Shown: positions 28,088-37,385 of the stretch, in pieces
Position numbering within the stretch: position 1 is the stretch's first letter
Layout of the letters: every line of letters begins with the position of its first letter
Source: an uncultured Clostridia bacterium
GTDB taxonomy: Bacteria > Bacillota > Clostridia > Christensenellales > Pumilibacteraceae
Length of the DNA: 50,172 nt
Reading direction: 5' to 3'
Assembly (NCBI GenBank): GCA_944372345.1
Contig: CALVYT010000010.1
Span: forward strand, 1 to 50,172
Program-made: the position numbers and the translations under genes
Notes under the pieces: model-generated
The model's input: the letters and a program-made list of their open reading frames with translations, nothing else
Told to the model about the DNA's origin: nothing
Database searches by the model: none

Positions 28088-28462
28088 CTACGCTTTGATC
28101 GAGGCGTAGTCGTCGAGCATCTTTGCCGCGAAAAGGCAGATGAATTCGCCCGAACGAATGGGATACTTGTCCGAATAGACCGAGTATCCGAAATAATCGT
28201 TCAGCTTGTTCATCCTTCCTTCGTTCACGCACTTGTTGATGATGTTTCTGATGGCGCGCTCGACGGCAACTCCCGATTTATGAGCCGATTTCCCGACTTC
28301 GGCATACAATTTGCATATCGCCAGCCCGTTGACTTTGTTGAGCGCGGCTATGTAAACCGAATTGAGCAAATGCGAAAAGCCCGAAGTGTTGGGATAGATC
28401 CCGATGCCGACCAGATATGCCGACATTGTTTTTGTCACAAAATCCTTGAAATTGTCGTCCAT
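28088..28462 (-). CDS. Stand-alone Spo0A DNA-binding domain protein
   Basis: This 124-residue protein aligns along its whole length with the C-terminal effector domain of Spo0A, the master regulator of sporulation. Shared features are the VERAIRNIINK recognition-helix region and the tail NDYFGYSVYSDKYPIRSGEFICLFAAKM, matching the Spo0A pattern (LFGYTV...PTNSEFIAMVADK). It lacks the phosphorylated receiver domain, so it cannot be activated by the phosphorelay. It may bind 0A-box DNA constitutively or compete with Spo0A. GAGGAG lies eight bases before the ATG, and it has its own consensus promoter and terminator. No 0A box was recognised nearby. Confidence 0.85.
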   Translation of the reverse strand: MDDNFKDFVTKTMSAYLVGIGIYPNTSGFSHLLNSVYIAALNKVNGLAICKLYAEVGKSAHKSGVAVERAIRNIINKCVNEGRMNKLNDYFGYSVYSDKYPIRSGEFICLFAAKMLDDYASIKA

Positions 28463-28513
28463 AAACGTTTCTCCTCAGTATATATTTCCCCATTGGGGAT
28501 TATTGCGTGGAAA

Positions 28514-28542
28514 ATTATATCATAGATTTTGCGATTTGTCAA
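28514..28542 (-). promoter_or_regulatory. Promoter of the Spo0A-like gene
   Basis: TTGACA (28542-28537), 17 bp and TATAAT (28519-28514) match the sigma-A consensus exactly. The leader contains a TCCCC/GGGGA hairpin (28487-28499) a few bases before the ribosome binding site. A perfect AT inverted repeat, ATTTAATT-TC-AATTAAAT (28550-28567), lies just upstream of the -35 and might be an operator or an UP element. Confidence 0.85.
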
Positions 28543-28682
28543 CAAATATATTTAATTTCAATTAAATTCGTTATTTTTCGTGCGTATAAACCGATTTTCG
28601 ACATCATTCGACCGTTTTATCGCTTTTGCATGCCGCCCGATACCGAAAAAATTGTCGGATCGGTGCGTCTTGAATGCATAGA

Positions 28683-31043
28683 TCACTTTATCTCGACTAT
28701 CGTTGCGCCCATATCGCCTTCGCCGTATCTGCCGTAACGGAAGGATCTTACTGCCGGGTGCGAGCGCAGATACGCCTGTATGCCTCTGCCGAGCGCTCCG
28801 GTACCTTTGCCGTGTATTATGCGCAGTTCCGTCGGTCCGCATTTGGCGGCGTTTTCCAGCCACGGCTCTATTTTATCTATCGCGTCGGACACGGTTTCGC
28901 CGATCACATTGATCTCTTTTTCCGCGGGAGAAAGCGTTGTTGCCGCAGACGGCGAAGTTTTTCTTTGCGGGGCTTTTTTGGGCGAGGCGGTCATACCGAT
29001 CGGCTTTGCAAGATCGGAGAAAGCCGCGGTAATGCTTTTGCCTTCGCAATTTATCACCGCTTCCTTTTTTCCCGGTCTGACTTTTGCGACATACCCTTTC
29101 GTTCCGAGGCTTCTGACAACGACTTCCGCTCCGGGGATTATCGCGCTTTCCGCTATCGGCTCGTTGAGCACGCTTTCGGCAGTCTCTTCTCCCGCATACG
29201 CGAGCGCTTCAAGTCGTTTCAGATCTCTCTTTGCTTGCAGCAGAGCGCGTTCGTCCGCGTCTTTGAGCTCGCGCTTGATCTCTTCGAGCAGTTCGTCGGC
29301 TTTTTCTACGGTTTTACCGACGAGCCGTTTTGTCTCCGCCTGAGCGTTCGCGTTGATACGGGCGAGCGCTTCGCTTGTTTTTCTTTCGTTTTCAACCGCT
29401 TTCGCCAGCCGCTCCGCCGCTTCGCGTTCGGCGTTTTCGGCTTTGGCGAGTTCGGCTTCCGCCTGCGCCTTTACGGCGAATGCTTCGGTGAGCAGTGCTT
29501 CGTAATCTACCTTGCGGTCGAGCGCGCGCTTTGCCGCTTCCGTGATCGCCGGAGCGAGTCCGAGCGCGCGCGCCGTTTCGAGCGCGTTGCTCGAACCGGG
29601 ATAGCCCATCAGAAGTTTGTAGGTGGGTTGAAGCGTGTGCGGATCAAACTGCATCCCCGCGTTCATTACGCGGTCGCTCGTCATGGCGTATTCTTTCAGT
29701 TTGGGATAATGCGTGGTTATCACCGCCTTGGCTTTCGTCGCGGCAATGTATTCTATGACTCCTATTGCCAGCGCGGAGCCTTCGTCCGGCGACGTGCAGC
29801 TGCCTATCTCGTCGAGCAGAATCAGGCTTTCGTTTGTGAACGACGAGGTTATCTCGCGCAGGTTGGCGATATGCGACGAGAAAGTGGACAGATTGCGGCT
29901 GATATTCTGATCGTCCCCTATATCGCAGAATATTCTGTCGAAAACGGACATTTCGCTGCCTTCTTTGCACGGCACCGGCATTCCCGCGCACAGCATGCAC
30001 GACAGCAGTCCGACGGTTTTCAGCGACGCCGTTTTGCCTCCCGTGTTCGGACCGGAGATGAGCAGTATGTTGCATTTGCCGCCGACTTCAATATCTATCG
30101 GAACGACGCGCGCCGGGTCTATCAGCGGGTGGCGCGCTCCCGTCAGTTTTACTCTGCCGACGCGGTTGACCTTGGGAACGATCGAGTTCGTTGCCGACGC
30201 CATGCCGCCTATCGCGAAATACATATCGAGAAGCGCGAGCCGTTCCGCCGCATCCGTTATGTTGTCGGCTTGTGCGAGCACACGTTCGGAGAAAGCTCCG
30301 AGTATGCGTTCGATCTCCCGCTGTTCGTCGCCTTCGAGCTTTACTATATCGTTGTTCATCGAAACGATCTCGAAGGGCTCGATATAAAGCGTGGAGCCCG
30401 TTGCCGACTGGTCGTGAAGCAGTCCCGGCACGCTGCGGCGGTATTCGCTTTTGACGGGCAGAACGTACCGCCCGCCTCTCACCGTATAGAAATTGTCGCG
30501 CAGATATTCGGAATATTCGTTGCCGCGCATATACGACGACAGTTTCTCGGTAAGGCGGTTTTTCATAGTGCGAAGGCGCACTCTTATGTCACGCAGAGTA
30601 TCGCTTGCCGTGTCGCTCATTTCCGTATCCGAGATTATATCGCGCGAAATATCGTTTTCCAACGCTTTGTCGGCAAATATCCGCAGCGCAATATCCTTGA
30701 TTCCGTCGACGTCGTCGGGATATTTGTCAAGCGTATCTTTTGCCAGTCTGGCACTGCGAAGCACTCCGGCAATATCAAGCAGTTCGCGCATCGAGAGCGT
30801 TGCTCCCGTGCGCGCTTTTTCCGTTATGCCGTCGGGATCGGCGAAACTTTCGATGCCGCCGTAGCGATAATGCGAGAGCAGCTTTTCCGCTTGTCCCGCA
30901 TATTCAAGGCGCGACAGCACTTCGTCGTAGTCGCCCGACGGTCTGAGAGCAAGTACGTTGTTCTTTCCTTTTTCCGACGAGGCGTAAACGGCGGTTGCCG
31001 AAAGTATCGAGTCGAATTCGAGAGTTTTTATCGGATCGTTCAT
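28683..31043 (-). CDS. mutS2: MutS2 family ATPase with Smr domain
   Basis: MutS2 proteins do not do mismatch repair; in Firmicutes they act on recombination intermediates and, as RqcU, on collided ribosomes. The 786-residue protein lacks the mismatch-binding domain, has an ABC ATPase with GPNTGGKTASLKT and LILLDEIGSCTSPDEGSALA, a long coiled coil rich in Ala, Glu and Lys (about 500-620), a KOW-like segment (PGAEVVVRSLGTKGYV) and a C-terminal Smr nuclease domain (HGKGTGALGRGI). In Walker B the usual GxGTxP reads GSCTSP, a small deviation. It starts one base after the U32 gene. Confidence 0.96.
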   Translation of the reverse strand: MNDPIKTLEFDSILSATAVYASSEKGKNNVLALRPSGDYDEVLSRLEYAGQAEKLLSHYRYGGIESFADPDGITEKARTGATLSMRELLDIAGVLRSARLAKDTLDKYPDDVDGIKDIALRIFADKALENDISRDIISDTEMSDTASDTLRDIRVRLRTMKNRLTEKLSSYMRGNEYSEYLRDNFYTVRGGRYVLPVKSEYRRSVPGLLHDQSATGSTLYIEPFEIVSMNNDIVKLEGDEQREIERILGAFSERVLAQADNITDAAERLALLDMYFAIGGMASATNSIVPKVNRVGRVKLTGARHPLIDPARVVPIDIEVGGKCNILLISGPNTGGKTASLKTVGLLSCMLCAGMPVPCKEGSEMSVFDRIFCDIGDDQNISRNLSTFSSHIANLREITSSFTNESLILLDEIGSCTSPDEGSALAIGVIEYIAATKAKAVITTHYPKLKEYAMTSDRVMNAGMQFDPHTLQPTYKLLMGYPGSSNALETARALGLAPAITEAAKRALDRKVDYEALLTEAFAVKAQAEAELAKAENAEREAAERLAKAVENERKTSEALARINANAQAETKRLVGKTVEKADELLEEIKRELKDADERALLQAKRDLKRLEALAYAGEETAESVLNEPIAESAIIPGAEVVVRSLGTKGYVAKVRPGKKEAVINCEGKSITAAFSDLAKPIGMTASPKKAPQRKTSPSAATTLSPAEKEINVIGETVSDAIDKIEPWLENAAKCGPTELRIIHGKGTGALGRGIQAYLRSHPAVRSFRYGRYGEGDMGATIVEIK

Positions 31044-31044
31044 C

Positions 31045-32976
31045 TTATTTGACTCCTTTGCCCCATCTGCCCGACGTGTCCGTTTTTGCGTCGAACGGGA
31101 AGTTGTACGGATCGTTTGTGACCGCGATCACGCTTTTTTCGGGCAGACCGCGCGCGTCGACAAGCAGACGTGTGAGATGCCGCGGCAATTTGCGGCAGAT
31201 GTTTCTGATTTTTGAATTGAGCAGTTCGAAATAGCAGTACGAAAGTTTCCTGCGGCGCAGCGGCATTATCGCCCCGCTTTCGTCGGTAAGCGTAAAATTT
31301 TTCGTTCCTTCGCATTTCTCGCACGTCAGACCGAGTTGCCGTCTCGGACAATGCGTCAGGTTCATCAATATCTCGCGCCCGTATATCTGTACTATGTCGC
31401 CGCGTTCTGCGGCGGCGGCTTCCTGTGACGCGATGCGCGCTCCTGCCGCAAAGTCGGAAAGCAGATTCATTTCGCTTCCCATTACAAGACGTTCGCCTGA
31501 AAACATTTCAAGCGCATATATATTGTTTGCGACATATCCGTCGAAGTTTGCCGCTTGTCCGATCTCTTTGAGTATGTCGAGATCTTTCCCTCTTGCTTCG
31601 ACGGGCAGTTCGAGAAGTATCGGCGGTTTGAGTTTAAGTCTGCCGAGAAATACCTCTATACTGCGTGCGGAATATTCGAGCGGAGCGAATATCACGGCGT
31701 CGGCGCGGTCTGCAACGGTCGGAGAGCACGATTCGTCCATCCTGACTATCATACATTTTTCGGGAAATTCATAGTATTTGCATACTATGTCTGACATACT
31801 ACTGTGATTTTTTACGGGAATTTTGTGATATTCGGTGATTTTGTGCGGCTTGTCGATTTGCACGGCGTGCCTGATACTTTCGCTTATTTCCGCGCTTCGC
31901 GTCAGCCGAAGTTCGTCGCCGGGTCTTACGTCCCCTTCTGCGCATATTTTTCCGTTACGGCAGACCGCGCTGCCTGTTTCTCTTCCGCGACGCAGTACTT
32001 TGAACCCGTCTCCGTTACGGGCGCGGAACGCGCCTTTGACAAATACGGTTCCGCTGCGCACGGCGGCGACCGTTGCCGCGAAAGAGCCTATATTGTTTTG
32101 TGTTTTCGGATAAATTATATCCGGGCGGTCGGTCGAAATATACGCTTCGGAATACTCGCCGCGGTTAAATACCGTGCGCACGGCGGTGCGGTCGGGATCT
32201 TTGCCGCGAAGAGCTGCGGCATACGCCGAAGTGACTGTGCCGACGTATTCCGGACTGCGCAGTCTGCCCTCTATTTTAAGAGAATCCACTCCCGCCTCTT
32301 CGAGCGTGCGCAGATTGCCGAGCAAGCAGATGTCTTTTGCCGATAGTATATATCCGCGCGCCGTTCGTCCTTCGCCCGCGAGCGTATATTTTTTACGGCA
32401 CAGCTGCAGGCATTTGCCGCGGTTTCCGCTGTAACCGGAAACGAGTGCGGAAAAGTAGCAGTTTCCCGAGAACGAGACGCAGTGCGCGCCGTGAACGAAC
32501 GCCTCCGTTTCGAGTCCCGTTTCTCGTTTGCATTTTGCCATATCTTCCGGAAGCGCTTCGCGGGAGAATATTATCCGGTCGAAGCCCGCTTTTTTCGCGA
32601 ATATCGCGCCGTAGACGTTATGTATCCCCATCTGAGTACTTGCGTGGAGGGGCATATCCGGAAGCTCCTTGCGAAGAAGCGCGGCAAGCGCGAGGTCCTG
32701 CACTATGAACGCATCTACCCCGCAGTCTGCCGCTTCCCGAGCGGTTTCGAGCGCGCGGGCGGTCTCGCGGCTTTTTACGAGCGTGTTCAGCGTAAGATAA
32801 ACGCGTACTCCCCTTTCGTGGCAATAGGAAACGGCAAGGCGGAGTTCGTCGGTGCCGAAATTATCCGCCTTGCTTCTTGCATTGAAGTCTCCCGCGCCGA
32901 GGTATACGGCGTCGGCGCCGCAAGCGACCGCGCTTTTGAGCGAAGTCATGTTTCCTGCCGGGGAAAGTAGTTCCAT
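31045..32976 (-). CDS. Large U32 family protein (RlhA/TrhP-like RNA hydroxylation)
   Basis: A 643-residue member of peptidase family U32 with the extra C-terminal region found in E. coli RlhA. Landmarks are MELLSPAGN at the start and EAFVHGAHCVSFSGNCYFSALVSG, the U32 signature holding cluster cysteines, with further cysteines in the region THCPRRQLGLTCEKC. Despite the peptidase name, characterised relatives hydroxylate cytidine in 23S rRNA (RlhA) or uridine in tRNA (TrhP) using prephenate and an iron-sulfur cluster. Which substrate applies here is not clear. It lies between pheT and mutS2 on the same strand. Confidence 0.9.
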   Translation of the reverse strand: MELLSPAGNMTSLKSAVACGADAVYLGAGDFNARSKADNFGTDELRLAVSYCHERGVRVYLTLNTLVKSRETARALETAREAADCGVDAFIVQDLALAALLRKELPDMPLHASTQMGIHNVYGAIFAKKAGFDRIIFSREALPEDMAKCKRETGLETEAFVHGAHCVSFSGNCYFSALVSGYSGNRGKCLQLCRKKYTLAGEGRTARGYILSAKDICLLGNLRTLEEAGVDSLKIEGRLRSPEYVGTVTSAYAAALRGKDPDRTAVRTVFNRGEYSEAYISTDRPDIIYPKTQNNIGSFAATVAAVRSGTVFVKGAFRARNGDGFKVLRRGRETGSAVCRNGKICAEGDVRPGDELRLTRSAEISESIRHAVQIDKPHKITEYHKIPVKNHSSMSDIVCKYYEFPEKCMIVRMDESCSPTVADRADAVIFAPLEYSARSIEVFLGRLKLKPPILLELPVEARGKDLDILKEIGQAANFDGYVANNIYALEMFSGERLVMGSEMNLLSDFAAGARIASQEAAAAERGDIVQIYGREILMNLTHCPRRQLGLTCEKCEGTKNFTLTDESGAIMPLRRRKLSYCYFELLNSKIRNICRKLPRHLTRLLVDARGLPEKSVIAVTNDPYNFPFDAKTDTSGRWGKGVK

Positions 32977-32989
32977 TGCTTTTCCTATA

Positions 32990-35377
32990 TCAGCGGAGCC
33001 GCGCTTCGCGTTCGTTTTTCAGCGCGCACACGGCGGCGTCCGTCAGTTTTTGTATGTCCGCGTCCGCAAGCGTTTTTTCGAGAGAGCGGAAGCGAAGCGA
33101 GAACGCCACGCTCTTATATCCGCTTTCTATCTGTTCGCCCTTATATACGTCGAACAGCGCGACGCTTTCAAGATCCTTGCCGCAGGCTCGTTTTATCGTA
33201 TCCGTCAGTTCGCCGACCGAGCATTCGTCTTTCACCACGACCGCGAGGTCCCTGCAAACGCAGGGGAACTTGGATATGGGCGAATATCTGACGGGAGAAC
33301 GGTCGAGCGCGAGCAGAGCTTCGAGGTCGAGTTCTGCGACGAAGACGTTTGCCGCGATCCCGTAATTTTCCGCGGCGGTCGGATGCAGCCGTCCGAAACT
33401 GCCGACGGGTTTGCCGCCGAGAATAACGTCGGCGCTCATCCCCGGGTGGAGATAAGGCTGTCCGCTGCGATTGAGTTCTGTTTCCGCGCCGAAGAAACGA
33501 AGGGTTTCCGTAACGGCGTTTTTCAGCGTATAAAAGTTCTCTTTGTCGCCCGCATAGACCATAGAGAGCCGCATGCGTTCATGGGGCTGAACTCCGTCGC
33601 CTGCCGGAATAAAGACCTTCCCGATCTCGAACAGTCTGAACGCGTCGTTCCCTCTCGACAGATTGAGCGCGGCTACCGTGAGCGCGCTGTGTGTAAGCCG
33701 GGTGCGAAGTTCCGACGTGTCTTCGCCGAGCGGGTTGAGCAGTCTTACGGTATTTCTGCGCTCGTCGTCGGGCGGCAGTATCAGCATATCGGCGGCCTTG
33801 CCGCTTATGAACGAATAGTTCGTCATTTCGTATAAGCCCATGCCGCAAAGCACGTTTTTGAGGGAGAGTATCGCTTTGTCCCTTTCGCTCTCGCCGCCGG
33901 CAGTGCACGCCGCGCTTTTGAGAAACGTAGGCTCGAGGTTGTCATAGCCGTAATAGCGAATGACTTCTTCGGAAAGATCTGCGAAATCTTCTATGTCCTC
34001 GCGGCGGAGCGGCACCGTGCATACGAGCGCGTCGCTGCGCGCTTTCGTTTCCGTTGCGATCCCGAGCGAACGAAGTATTTTTTCTATCGTTTTTGCGGGT
34101 ATGTCTATGCCGATTACGGAGCATATCTGCTTTGCAGACGTCCGTATGACGCGTTCTTCGGGACGGTCGATCCCCGCATCGGAGCGCACGTCGACTATCC
34201 TGCCCGCCTTGAGTTTATATATGAGCGCGAGAGCCCTTTCCCTGCCTTCGTCCACGCTCGTATAATCTACGCCTTTTTCGTATCTTGCCGAGGAGTCCGA
34301 GCGCAGTCCGAGGCGGCGCGACGTAACGCGTACGCTTCTTCTGTCGAAACGCGCGGCTTCGAGGAATACGGTTTCGGTGTCCGACATTATGCCGGAGTAT
34401 TCGCCGCCCATTATCCCTGCGATGGCTATCGGTTTTTTACTGTCTGCAATGACAAGCATATCGTCGCCGAGAGTGTACTCTTTGCCGTCGAGAGCGGTGA
34501 TCTTTTCACCCTTTTCTGCGGTTCTGACGACGATGCCTTTGCTTATGAAGCGTATGTCGAACGAATGCAGCGGCTGACCTGTTTCTATAAGGACGTAATT
34601 GGTTATGTCCACTATGTTGTTTATCGAGCGTATACCGACAAGACGGAGCCGACGCGCCATCCATTCGGGCGAACGTTCTATCCTGACGTCGCGTATGAGT
34701 CTGCCGGTGTAGCGCGAGCACAGCTCCGAACGGATCTCCACGCCCGGCATATATTCGCCGTCGTATTCGACCGTTTTATATTTGTTTACGGGCGGAGTGA
34801 ACCTGACGTCCATAGCCGCCGCGACTTCGCGCGCAAGTCCGATTATCGACTGGCAGTCAGGTCTGTTGGCGGTAACGGAAACGTCGAGAATGTATTCGTC
34901 GAGTCCGAGTATCTTTCTTATGTCCGTGCCGAGCGTCGTATCCTTGGGAAGCTGGAGAAGCCCGTCGACTTCCGCGCCCTCGATGATCGTATCGTCCACG
35001 CCGAGTTCTTTTCCGCTGCACAGCATACCGTAGCTCGTCACGCCGCGCAGCTCGCCCGGTCTTATCTCTATCCCTCCGGGCAGCTTTGCGCCAGAGAGCG
35101 CGCAGGGCACCACGTCGCCCGTTTTTACGTTGGGCGCGCCGCAGACTACCTGCAATATCTCCTTTCCCGTATCGACCATACAGACGTGAAGGTGGTCGGA
35201 GTCGGGATGCGGTTTGCAGTCGATGACTTTCGCGACTACTACGTTTTCGATCTCTTCGCCGGCGTAGATCATCTCTTCCACTTCGAATCCGACGCTGAGG
35301 AGCGCTTCGGCGACTTCTTCGGGCGTCGCGTTTCCTATCGCCGCATATTCTTTAAGCCAGCTTATGGGTAATTTCAT
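32990..35377 (-). CDS. pheT: Phenylalanyl-tRNA synthetase beta subunit
   Basis: PheT pairs with PheS in the heterotetramer that charges tRNA-Phe; it holds the editing site. The 795-residue protein has an EMAP-like tRNA-binding domain (about 40-150), B3/B4 editing and B5 domains, a pseudo-catalytic core, and a ferredoxin-fold anticodon-binding domain at the end (PVRYSPISKFPCVCRDLAVVV...). It follows pheS by 14 bases and shares its T-box control. Confidence 0.98.
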   Translation of the reverse strand: MKLPISWLKEYAAIGNATPEEVAEALLSVGFEVEEMIYAGEEIENVVVAKVIDCKPHPDSDHLHVCMVDTGKEILQVVCGAPNVKTGDVVPCALSGAKLPGGIEIRPGELRGVTSYGMLCSGKELGVDDTIIEGAEVDGLLQLPKDTTLGTDIRKILGLDEYILDVSVTANRPDCQSIIGLAREVAAAMDVRFTPPVNKYKTVEYDGEYMPGVEIRSELCSRYTGRLIRDVRIERSPEWMARRLRLVGIRSINNIVDITNYVLIETGQPLHSFDIRFISKGIVVRTAEKGEKITALDGKEYTLGDDMLVIADSKKPIAIAGIMGGEYSGIMSDTETVFLEAARFDRRSVRVTSRRLGLRSDSSARYEKGVDYTSVDEGRERALALIYKLKAGRIVDVRSDAGIDRPEERVIRTSAKQICSVIGIDIPAKTIEKILRSLGIATETKARSDALVCTVPLRREDIEDFADLSEEVIRYYGYDNLEPTFLKSAACTAGGESERDKAILSLKNVLCGMGLYEMTNYSFISGKAADMLILPPDDERRNTVRLLNPLGEDTSELRTRLTHSALTVAALNLSRGNDAFRLFEIGKVFIPAGDGVQPHERMRLSMVYAGDKENFYTLKNAVTETLRFFGAETELNRSGQPYLHPGMSADVILGGKPVGSFGRLHPTAAENYGIAANVFVAELDLEALLALDRSPVRYSPISKFPCVCRDLAVVVKDECSVGELTDTIKRACGKDLESVALFDVYKGEQIESGYKSVAFSLRFRSLEKTLADADIQKLTDAAVCALKNEREARLR

Positions 35378-35391
35378 CTCCGATCATCTCC

Positions 35392-36408
35392 TTATCTGAA
35401 CTGTTCGAGAAACCGTATATCGTTCTCGTAGAGAAGTTTGATATGCGGTATGCCGTGAATAATATTCGCTATGCGGTCTATGCCGAAACCGAATGCGAAA
35501 CCTGTATATTCGTCGGGGTCTATACCGCAGGTGCGCAGCACTTTTCTGTTCACTATGCCCGCGCCGAGTATTTCTATCCAGCCCGTTCCCTTGCATATTT
35601 TGCAGCCTTTGCCGTGGCACATAGCGCAGGACACGTCCACTTCCACGCTCGGCTCTGTGAACGGGAAATACGACGGGCGGAATCTCACTTTCGTATCTTT
35701 GCCGAAGAAGTGCTTCGCGAATTCGTCGAGTATACCTTTGAGGTCGCACATAGTTATCCCCCTGTCTACAACCAGTCCTTCGAGCTGATGGAATACGGGA
35801 GAATGCGTCGCGTCGTCGTCGTTACGGAATACCCGTCCCGGCGAGATCATTTTGAGCGGGGGCTTGTGCTCCTCCATATATCTCACCTGCGACGCGCTCG
35901 TCTGCGATCGGAGCAAAAGATTGCCGCCGAGGAAGAACGTATCCTGCATATCGCGCGCGGGATGATCCTTGGGAACGTTGAGCGCTTCAAAGTTATAGTA
36001 ATCCGTTTCCACTTCGGGTCCGTCCATAACGTCGAAGCCCATAGATACGAAGAAATCGACGAGTCTCTGCCTGACCGCGCTGAGCGGGTGGAGCCTGCCC
36101 GTGCGGCTTCCCTCGTTTATCGTGATGTCGATCTTTTCCGACGCGAGTTTTTCGGCAAGTTCCTTTTCGTGCAGCTGTTTGCCTTTTGCCGCGAATTCCG
36201 CTTCGAGCGACGCGCGGGTCTCGTTGACTATCTTGCCCATAACGGGACGCTGTTCGGGAGCGAGGTTCCTCATTCCTTTCATAAGTTCGCTGATAAGTCC
36301 GCTCTTTCCGAGAAACTTGACGCGGACCGCATACAGCGCGTTTTCCGAGCCTGCGGCGGAGATCTCTTCTCTGCACTCGCGGGCAAGCCGTTCGATCTGT
36401 TCTTCCAT
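35392..36408 (-). CDS. pheS: Phenylalanyl-tRNA synthetase alpha subunit
   Basis: The catalytic subunit, 338 residues. It has an N-terminal coiled coil (about 1-85), class II motifs with GRVFRNDDDATHSPVFHQLEG and GFAFGFGIDRIA, and a CxxC...CxxC insertion (CAMCHGKGCKICKGTGW) frequent in clostridial enzymes. ATG 36408 is chosen for the preceding GGAGG and the family start; an upstream ATG at 36441 lies in the T-box terminator. A tRNA-Phe (GAA) gene is at 50.0 kb. Confidence 0.98.
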   Translation of the reverse strand: MEEQIERLARECREEISAAGSENALYAVRVKFLGKSGLISELMKGMRNLAPEQRPVMGKIVNETRASLEAEFAAKGKQLHEKELAEKLASEKIDITINEGSRTGRLHPLSAVRQRLVDFFVSMGFDVMDGPEVETDYYNFEALNVPKDHPARDMQDTFFLGGNLLLRSQTSASQVRYMEEHKPPLKMISPGRVFRNDDDATHSPVFHQLEGLVVDRGITMCDLKGILDEFAKHFFGKDTKVRFRPSYFPFTEPSVEVDVSCAMCHGKGCKICKGTGWIEILGAGIVNRKVLRTCGIDPDEYTGFAFGFGIDRIANIIHGIPHIKLLYENDIRFLEQFR

Positions 36409-36667
36409 ATTGCCTCCGTAAAAAATAAAAGCCGCCCTCAAAAAGGGCGACCGAGGGTCGCTGTACCACCTTTCTTCGCGCGCTTACGCGCGCCTCGTTC
36501 CCGCCCGTAACGCCGGCGTGCGCGTGCTCCGTTATTTGCATATCCGCGTTCGCGGAGCAGGCTCGGCAGTGAATATCTTTCCGCCGCTCCGGCTTTCTCG
36601 CACCTGCCGAAAGCTCTCTGAACGGGTTGTGGCGGACTCTTGTGCTGCGTCGTCGCTTTTATTATTT
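36409..36667 (-). promoter_or_regulatory. T-box leader of pheST, Phe specifier
   Basis: The T-box AAAGGTGGTACAGCG lies at 36473-36459, followed by a terminator stem (36451-36431) and TTTTATTTTTT. CAGAGAG is at 36620-36614, followed by a GCTTTC/GAAAGC stem. Downstream, TTC (36573-36571), a phenylalanine codon, sits in the position expected for the specifier. Uncharged tRNA-Phe would allow readthrough into pheS. Confidence 0.9.
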
Positions 36668-36673
36668 TTTAGT

Positions 36674-36702
36674 ATTATAACCTTTTTTCCCGATGTTTGC
36701 AA
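36674..36702 (-). promoter_or_regulatory. pheST promoter
   Basis: TTGCAA (36702-36697), 17 bp and TATAAT (36679-36674). The -35 starts six bases after the yunB stop, so the sporulation operon has no room for its own terminator here and may read into the T-box leader. Confidence 0.8.
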
Positions 36703-36707
36703 GCGTT

Positions 36708-37346
36708 TTAAGGCACTAATTCGCTTCCTATATCGATCTGTCCGAGCGGCACGTCGCCGGAAAGTATATTTTCGCATATGATCACCCAGCTGGAATTATC
36801 GAAAGCGAGCGAATATCCCGGCAGTACGATCTTCATATTCACGACTACCTTCATATACAGCCGGTGCAGTGTTTGATTGATTCCCGCGCTCGTGAATTCC
36901 GAATGAAATTCCGCGTCCACGACTCCGAGATTGAGCACGTTTAACGTGATAGCGGGTCCGAGATCGGAAAGCAGCGGGATGCCCGTCGCCGTGCCTATCG
37001 GTATATCGACGCCGGCCTGTTCGAAAGTTTCCATTTCTCCGCGGATAAGAGAGGTCACTCTGCGGGCAAACAGATTGACGTTCACGCTGTTTATCTGTAC
37101 GAATACCACTTCCCCGTCCGAGTCGTAGCGCGAAATGACGAGATCGTCGTACGAAACTTCGTACAACTGTTTTTCAGTCATGTCGTCTATGGATTCAGAT
37201 ACGCGCATACGCGTCGATTCCGTAACGACGTCGGTTATGACGGGAGCGATGCGCAGATAGTAATACGCCGCTCCCGCCGCGATTATCGCCGCTGCCGTAA
37301 GGACAATCTTCGGCAGGCGGCGGGTTTTCAGCTTGCGGACGCGCAC
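36708..37346 (-). CDS. yunB: Sporulation protein YunB
   Basis: YunB is a mother-cell sporulation protein of Firmicutes whose exact job is unclear. The 212-residue protein has one N-terminal membrane segment (about 13-35) and an external domain with typical patterns (LFARRVTSLIRGEM, IPLLSDLGPAITLNV, INQTLHRLYMKVVVNMKIVLPG). The start is taken as GTG 37346; there is no clear ribosome binding site, and the first residues are basic as expected for a membrane anchor. It follows spoVAE by 39 bases on the same strand. Confidence 0.92.
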   Translation of the reverse strand: MRVRKLKTRRLPKIVLTAAAIIAAGAAYYYLRIAPVITDVVTESTRMRVSESIDDMTEKQLYEVSYDDLVISRYDSDGEVVFVQINSVNVNLFARRVTSLIRGEMETFEQAGVDIPIGTATGIPLLSDLGPAITLNVLNLGVVDAEFHSEFTSAGINQTLHRLYMKVVVNMKIVLPGYSLAFDNSSWVIICENILSGDVPLGQIDIGSELVP

Positions 37347-37385
37347 GATAATATATATTCCGCGTCCGCCGCCGAGTTTCGTTAT

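Noticed and set aside
28674..31052. Plus-strand open frame of 792 codons mirroring mutS2
   Set aside because: It matches mutS2 almost base for base on the other strand, has no ribosome binding site and no recognisable domain.
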